A DNA stretch of 9,513 nucleotides. It comes from Saprospiraceae bacterium (GTDB lineage: Bacteria; Bacteroidota; Bacteroidia; Chitinophagales; Saprospiraceae). Shown here in pieces: positions 6,504-9,513 of this stretch. A model generated the notes under the pieces. That model ran no database searches and was not told the DNA's origin. It was given only the letters and a program-made list of their open reading frames with translations. A program made the position numbers and the translations under genes. The stretch covers positions 1-9,513 of the forward strand of contig JABDJE010000109.1 in the NCBI GenBank assembly GCA_013002625.1, given 5' to 3'. Position 1 is the stretch's first letter, and each line of letters starts with the position of its first letter.

Positions 6504-7970
6504 CTAGTACGCTTTCGCGTAAATGACTTTGTGCTTTCCTGGTTGACCGCTCAAAATATCATTTCCATCAGGCTCAGAACCTTCCAATGGTATACATCTG
6601 ATTGTTGCCTTGGTTAATTCCTTTATCCTGGCTTCGGTCTCATCGGTACCATCCCAATTGGCATGGATGAATCCTCCTTTAGATTCCAGCACTTCCTTGA
6701 ATGACTCAAAGTCCTTTACTTCACTTGTGTGCTCTTTTCTAAAATCACGGGCGCGTTGGACAAGATTTTCCTGAATTTCAACCAAAAGATCTGCAACATA
6801 ACGATCAGCGCCTTCTAATGACACAGAACTCTTTTCTTTTGTATCTCTTCTGGCGATTTCAACTTGATTGTTTTCCAGGTCACGCATGCCTATACCGATT
6901 CTGACTGGAACGCCTTCCAATTCATATTGAGCAAATTTAAAACCTGGACGCTTTTTCTTGTCTTTATCAATTTTCACAGATATGCCTTTCTCATTTAATT
7001 GGGCCTTTATTTTCTCTGCAACCTCAAGAATGGCTTCATTGGGTTTTGGAATAGGCACAATTACGACCTGAGTAGGGGCCAGCTTTGGAGGCAATACCAA
7101 TCCTTCATCGTCGGAATGGGTCATTACAAGACCTCCTACAAGTCTGGTAGAAACACCCCATGAAGTAGCCCAAACATGTTCTTCCTTGTTATTTTGATCT
7201 GCGAATTTTACATCGAATGCTTTTGCGAAATTCTGACCAAGGAAGTGAGAAGTTCCTGCTTGCAATGCCTTCTTATCTTGCATCAGTGCTTCAATAGTGA
7301 AGGTCTCATCTGCACCTGCGAATCGCTCACTTGCTGTTTTCGCACCCTTAATGACCGGCATGGCCATATAGTCTTCAGCAAATCTGGCATAGATTTCATG
7401 GATAAGTTCGGCTTCCTCCCAGGCTTCCTGTTTGGTAGCATGAGCGGTATGTCCTTCCTGCCATAAAAATTCAGCCGTTCTGAGGAATGGACGGGTACGC
7501 ATTTCCCAACGCACTACATTGGCCCATTGATTAATGAGCAATGGCAGATCACGGTAGGATTGTATCCAGTCCTTATAAGTATTCCATATTATAGTCTCAG
7601 AAGTAGGTCGAACGATTAACTCTTCTTCAAGTTTCGAAGAAGGATCTACAATTACACCTTCGCCATTTGGATCATTCATTAATCGATGATGGGTTACTAC
7701 GGCACATTCCTTGGCAAAACCTTCAACATGCTTTGCTTCACGACTTAAAAAACTTTTAGGAATGAAGATCGGAAAGTATGCATTGACATGCCCCGTGTCC
7801 TTGAACATCGTATCAAGTTGGGCTTTCATGTTTTCCCATATTGCAAAGCCCAGAGGCTTAATGACCATGCATCCTCTAACTGCTGAATGATCCGCCAGTC
7901 CGGCTTTCTTTACAATATCATTGTACCATTGAGAATAATTCTCCGATCTCGATGTGATCTCTTTTGCCAT
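6504..7970 (-). CDS. proS: Prolyl-tRNA synthetase, type 3 (ProS/ProRS, EC 6.1.1.15)
   Basis: This cytoplasmic class II enzyme charges tRNA-Pro with proline using ATP. It has 488 residues, close to the usual 480-500 for the eukaryote/archaeal-type form. It lacks the roughly 180-residue editing insertion that sits between motifs 2 and 3 of the longer Escherichia coli-type enzyme. Seen in order: the N-terminal opening YSQWYNDIV; the motif 1 region (about 31-75, VRGCMVIKPLG...YFPIFIP); RPTSE (121-125); motif 2 (150-177, VVRWEMRTRPFLRTAEFLWQ then EGHTAHA); the TSHFLGQNFAKAF segment; motif 3 (about 271-295, WGVSTRLVGGLVMTHSDDEG); the anticodon-binding domain (about 300-400); and the ProRS C-terminal domain (about 412-488) ending in a Tyr. 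In Thermus ProRS the terminal Tyr carboxylate reaches the active site. The four zinc-binding Cys positions are replaced by Asp440, Thr445, Asp471 and Ser474. The start ATG (complement of 7968-7970) fits the family N-terminus. The gene stands alone and divergent from the next one. Confidence 0.97.
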   Translation of the reverse strand: MAKEITSRSENYSQWYNDIVKKAGLADHSAVRGCMVIKPLGFAIWENMKAQLDTMFKDTGHVNAYFPIFIPKSFLSREAKHVEGFAKECAVVTHHRLMNDPNGEGVIVDPSSKLEEELIVRPTSETIIWNTYKDWIQSYRDLPLLINQWANVVRWEMRTRPFLRTAEFLWQEGHTAHATKQEAWEEAELIHEIYARFAEDYMAMPVIKGAKTASERFAGADETFTIEALMQDKKALQAGTSHFLGQNFAKAFDVKFADQNNKEEHVWATSWGVSTRLVGGLVMTHSDDEGLVLPPKLAPTQVVIVPIPKPNEAILEVAEKIKAQLNEKGISVKIDKDKKKRPGFKFAQYELEGVPVRIGIGMRDLENNQVEIARRDTKEKSSVSLEGADRYVADLLVEIQENLVQRARDFRKEHTSEVKDFESFKEVLESKGGFIHANWDGTDETEARIKELTKATIRCIPLEGSEPDGNDILSGQPGKHKVIYAKAY

Positions 7971-8262
7971 TTCTAAATGTTAAAAAGTCAATTTATCTAA
8001 AAAAGTGATTCGCAAAAATGACAATTTTCTATGAGAATAGCATTTCCAGGCGTTAAAGCAGAACCTTTGGTATACTAAAAAGTGTTAAATAACTAATAAT
8101 TGTTAGTTTCCTTGAATCATTAGATCCGTAAGATTGTCAGTATTAGTAGAAACTGGATCTTACTGTTAAAATAATTAACGCTTGTTAAGCCGTTATTTAA
8201 AACAGTTTTAACGGAATCAGTGGCTTATTTATAATAAATTCGATGTATTGAAAATGATTGTT
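7971..8262. promoter_or_regulatory. Divergent intergenic region with several inverted repeats
   Basis: This AT-rich region must hold the promoters of proS (leftward) and of the secreted low-complexity protein (rightward). I see no full TANNTTTG box with a well-spaced TTG in either direction. It has several exact inverted repeats: AACTAA/TTAGTT (8091-8096, 8103-8108); GTAAGAT/ATCTTAC (8128-8134, 8157-8163) enclosing CAGT/ACTG (8138-8141, 8152-8155); AGATCC/GGATCT (8122-8127, 8155-8160), which overlaps and would compete with the previous pair; CCGTTA/TAACGG (8190-8195, 8209-8214); and TAAGCC/GGCTTA (8186-8191, 8222-8227). They may be operators or a structured leader. In AT-rich DNA, 6-bp pairs also arise by chance. 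Confidence 0.35.
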
Positions 8263-9513
8263 ATGAAAAGAATACACCTAATCCTTACGATAGCTTTCTT
8301 GGGCGCTTTCACAACGCTGCAAGCACAATTCGACGACCTTTATTATAACCCTTCCGACGTGATCTATGAAGAAGAGGTCTATGTCGAGGATTATAATTAT
8401 GATGATGAATATGGTTACGAGGATCCAGACTATGCAAATGGTGTGTATAATTACTGGGATGACTATGACAATTATTATGGGACTAGAATTAGGAGGTTCA
8501 ACAGAACTTACGTGAACCTGGGATACTATTCTACCTTTGGGTGTAACAATTTCTTCTATGATCCATGGGATATTTACTACAATCCATACGGTGGTTACAG
8601 GGGAACAAATATTTATTTCGGATTCTCTTTTGGTCCACCTGTCTGGGGTTGGAACCGGGGTTGGAACAACTGGGGATGGAACAGATGGAACAGATGGGAT
8701 AGATGGCACAACAACTGGGGATGGAATAACGCCTGCGTAGGTGGCTGGGGTAACAATTGGTACGGTGGAGGTTATTGGGGCAATGGCTGGGCCGGCGGTG
8801 GCTGGAACAACGGTTGGAACGGTGGCGGTTGGAATAACGTCAATGTTATCAATAACAATGTCTATGCAACGAATAATCCGAAAGGCACATACTATGGTTC
8901 ACGTCGAGGGGGTTCAACCAGCAGTTCTGTAAAAGGTGAACGACCGCCAGGCAGATCAACTGGTAGAGATATAACAACAACCAATCATTCCCTTGGAACA
9001 ATAGATAACAATGGAACAATTGTCAAAGAGAAACAAATTAGAGGCAAGTCCGAACCAGGCCTTGCAGCCAATACGAGCTCTGCCAGAGTATTGACTAATA
9101 ATGAGACTAGTCCGCGATTGGCTAAGCGACCAATTGGTGTTGCTGAAAACGAAAGCCCATCACCTAGAGGTGTAACCAAGACATCACCTACACGCAATAG
9201 CGCAAGTGGATTGAGTTCCAGAAATACGAGTCCAAATCCAAGACGCGTTGAAAGATCTACAGAAAGGCCTTCAAGACGGTCTTATGCAAATGAGTCCAGA
9301 TCTAGAAATACGAGTCCAAATCCGACACGTGTGGAAAGGTCTTCTGAGAGACCATCCAGAAGAGCGTACGGAACATCTTCAAGAGCAAGTGAAAGAAACA
9401 CAAGTCCTGCACCTGCTCGTGTAGAACGACCTAGTACCACATCGACAAGAAAATCTTATTCAAACAGCAATAGCAACAGTAATAGACAACAGTCTGTCAG
9501 ACCAAGCTCAAGA
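8263..9513 (+). CDS. Secreted Trp/Gly/Asn-rich and Ser/Arg-rich low-complexity protein (3' end outside the window)
   Basis: The frame is open from 8263 to the last base, 417 codons, with no stop. The function is unknown. Residues 1-21 are a typical signal peptide (MKRIHLIL...TTLQA, cut before Gln22), so the protein is exported. Then come three compositionally distinct parts. Residues about 23-75 are rich in Asp, Glu and Tyr. Residues about 127-193 carry 17 Trp in about 66 positions, in GWN, NRW and GGGW patterns with Gly and Asn. From about 213 on it is basic and rich in Ser, Arg, Thr and Pro, with three repeats of an (S/E)RNTSP-P--RVER unit starting at residues 319, 347 and 377. One Cys lies in the first half (GCNNF) and one in the Trp region (NACVGG). 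A slightly earlier in-frame ATG at 8254 would add MIV; I prefer 8263 because it gives a standard MKR n-region. No sorting domain is visible, but the C-terminus is missing. Confidence 0.85.
   Translation, partial: MKRIHLILTIAFLGAFTTLQAQFDDLYYNPSDVIYEEEVYVEDYNYDDEYGYEDPDYANGVYNYWDDYDNYYGTRIRRFNRTYVNLGYYSTFGCNNFFYDPWDIYYNPYGGYRGTNIYFGFSFGPPVWGWNRGWNNWGWNRWNRWDRWHNNWGWNNACVGGWGNNWYGGGYWGNGWAGGGWNNGWNGGGWNNVNVINNNVYATNNPKGTYYGSRRGGSTSSSVKGERPPGRSTGRDITTTNHSLGTIDNNGTIVKEKQIRGKSEPGLAANTSSARVLTNNETSPRLAKRPIGVAENESPSPRGVTKTSPTRNSASGLSSRNTSPNPRRVERSTERPSRRSYANESRSRNTSPNPTRVERSSERPSRRAYGTSSRASERNTSPAPARVERPSTTSTRKSYSNSNSNSNRQQSVRPSSR
8641..8838 (+). repeat. Trp-Gly-Asn low-complexity stretch with 9-nt periodicity
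   Basis: Imperfect short tandem units built from TGG, AAC, GGN and AGA codons encode residues about 127-192 of the secreted protein. The clearest run is at 8677-8705, where TGGAACAGA repeats every 9 nt and then degenerates (GATAGA). Such repeats expand and contract easily, so the length of this part probably varies between strains. Confidence 0.75.
9217..9459 (+). repeat. Three tandem 28-30-residue repeats in the basic tail
   Basis: Unit 1 (9217-9300) and unit 2 (9301-9390) share SRNTSPNP-RVERS-ERPSRR-Y. Unit 3 (9391-9459) reads ERNTSPAPARVERP and ends KSY. The DNA of units 1 and 2 is still close (AGAAATACGAGTCCAAATCC is identical), so this duplication is more recent than that in the giant gene. 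Further units may follow beyond the window. Confidence 0.8.

Noticed and set aside
8278..8709. Minus-strand ORF of 143 codons rich in Ile, Val and Pro
   Set aside because: It is the antisense shadow of the biased codons of the secreted Trp/Asp/Tyr-rich protein. That gene's plus-strand frame has a signal peptide and is open to the window end.
8537..8932. Two short Gly/Thr-rich plus-strand ORFs
   Set aside because: They are out-of-frame reads of the TGG/GGN/AAC repeats in the same secreted-protein gene.

Overview
The window looks like Bacteroidota DNA, most probably from the Saprospiria/Lewinella-like part of the phylum. The phylum call rests on a clear type IX secretion (T9SS) C-terminal sorting domain, a eukaryote/archaeal-type (type 3) prolyl-tRNA synthetase with a Bacteroidota-like degenerate zinc site, signal peptides ending in A|Q, and starts without Shine-Dalgarno sequences. 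The class-level guess comes from the domain mix of the giant protein (SprB-like, HYR-like, dockerin, cohesin-like, T9SS sorting domain) and is an inference.

Layout. Positions 1-120 are non-coding and carry a near-perfect 26-bp palindrome built from two TTTCNGAAA sites. Positions 121-6138 (+) encode a 2005-residue secreted, Cys- and Asp-rich multidomain surface protein. It ends at a strong Rho-independent terminator (6171-6201). The gap 6202-6503 has no conventional gene. It does hold a promoter-like TTG-N18-TAATTTAG, a foldable stretch of about 70 nt and a second strong terminator (6357-6381). Together these look like a free-standing small RNA of about 100 nt, which is the best candidate here for something undescribed. 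Positions 6504-7970 (-) are proS. The divergent intergenic region 7971-8262 is AT-rich and full of short inverted repeats. From 8263 (+) to the window edge runs an incomplete gene for a secreted low-complexity protein with three parts: an acidic Tyr-rich region, a Trp/Gly/Asn-rich region, and a basic Ser/Arg-rich tail with 28-30-residue repeats. It is open to the last base.

Functionally, the two large plus-strand genes are unrelated exported proteins, one T9SS-sorted and one of unknown fate, flanking a housekeeping tRNA synthetase. Nothing indicates that the three genes form an operon or pathway. There is no CRISPR array, insertion sequence, tRNA, rRNA or phage gene.
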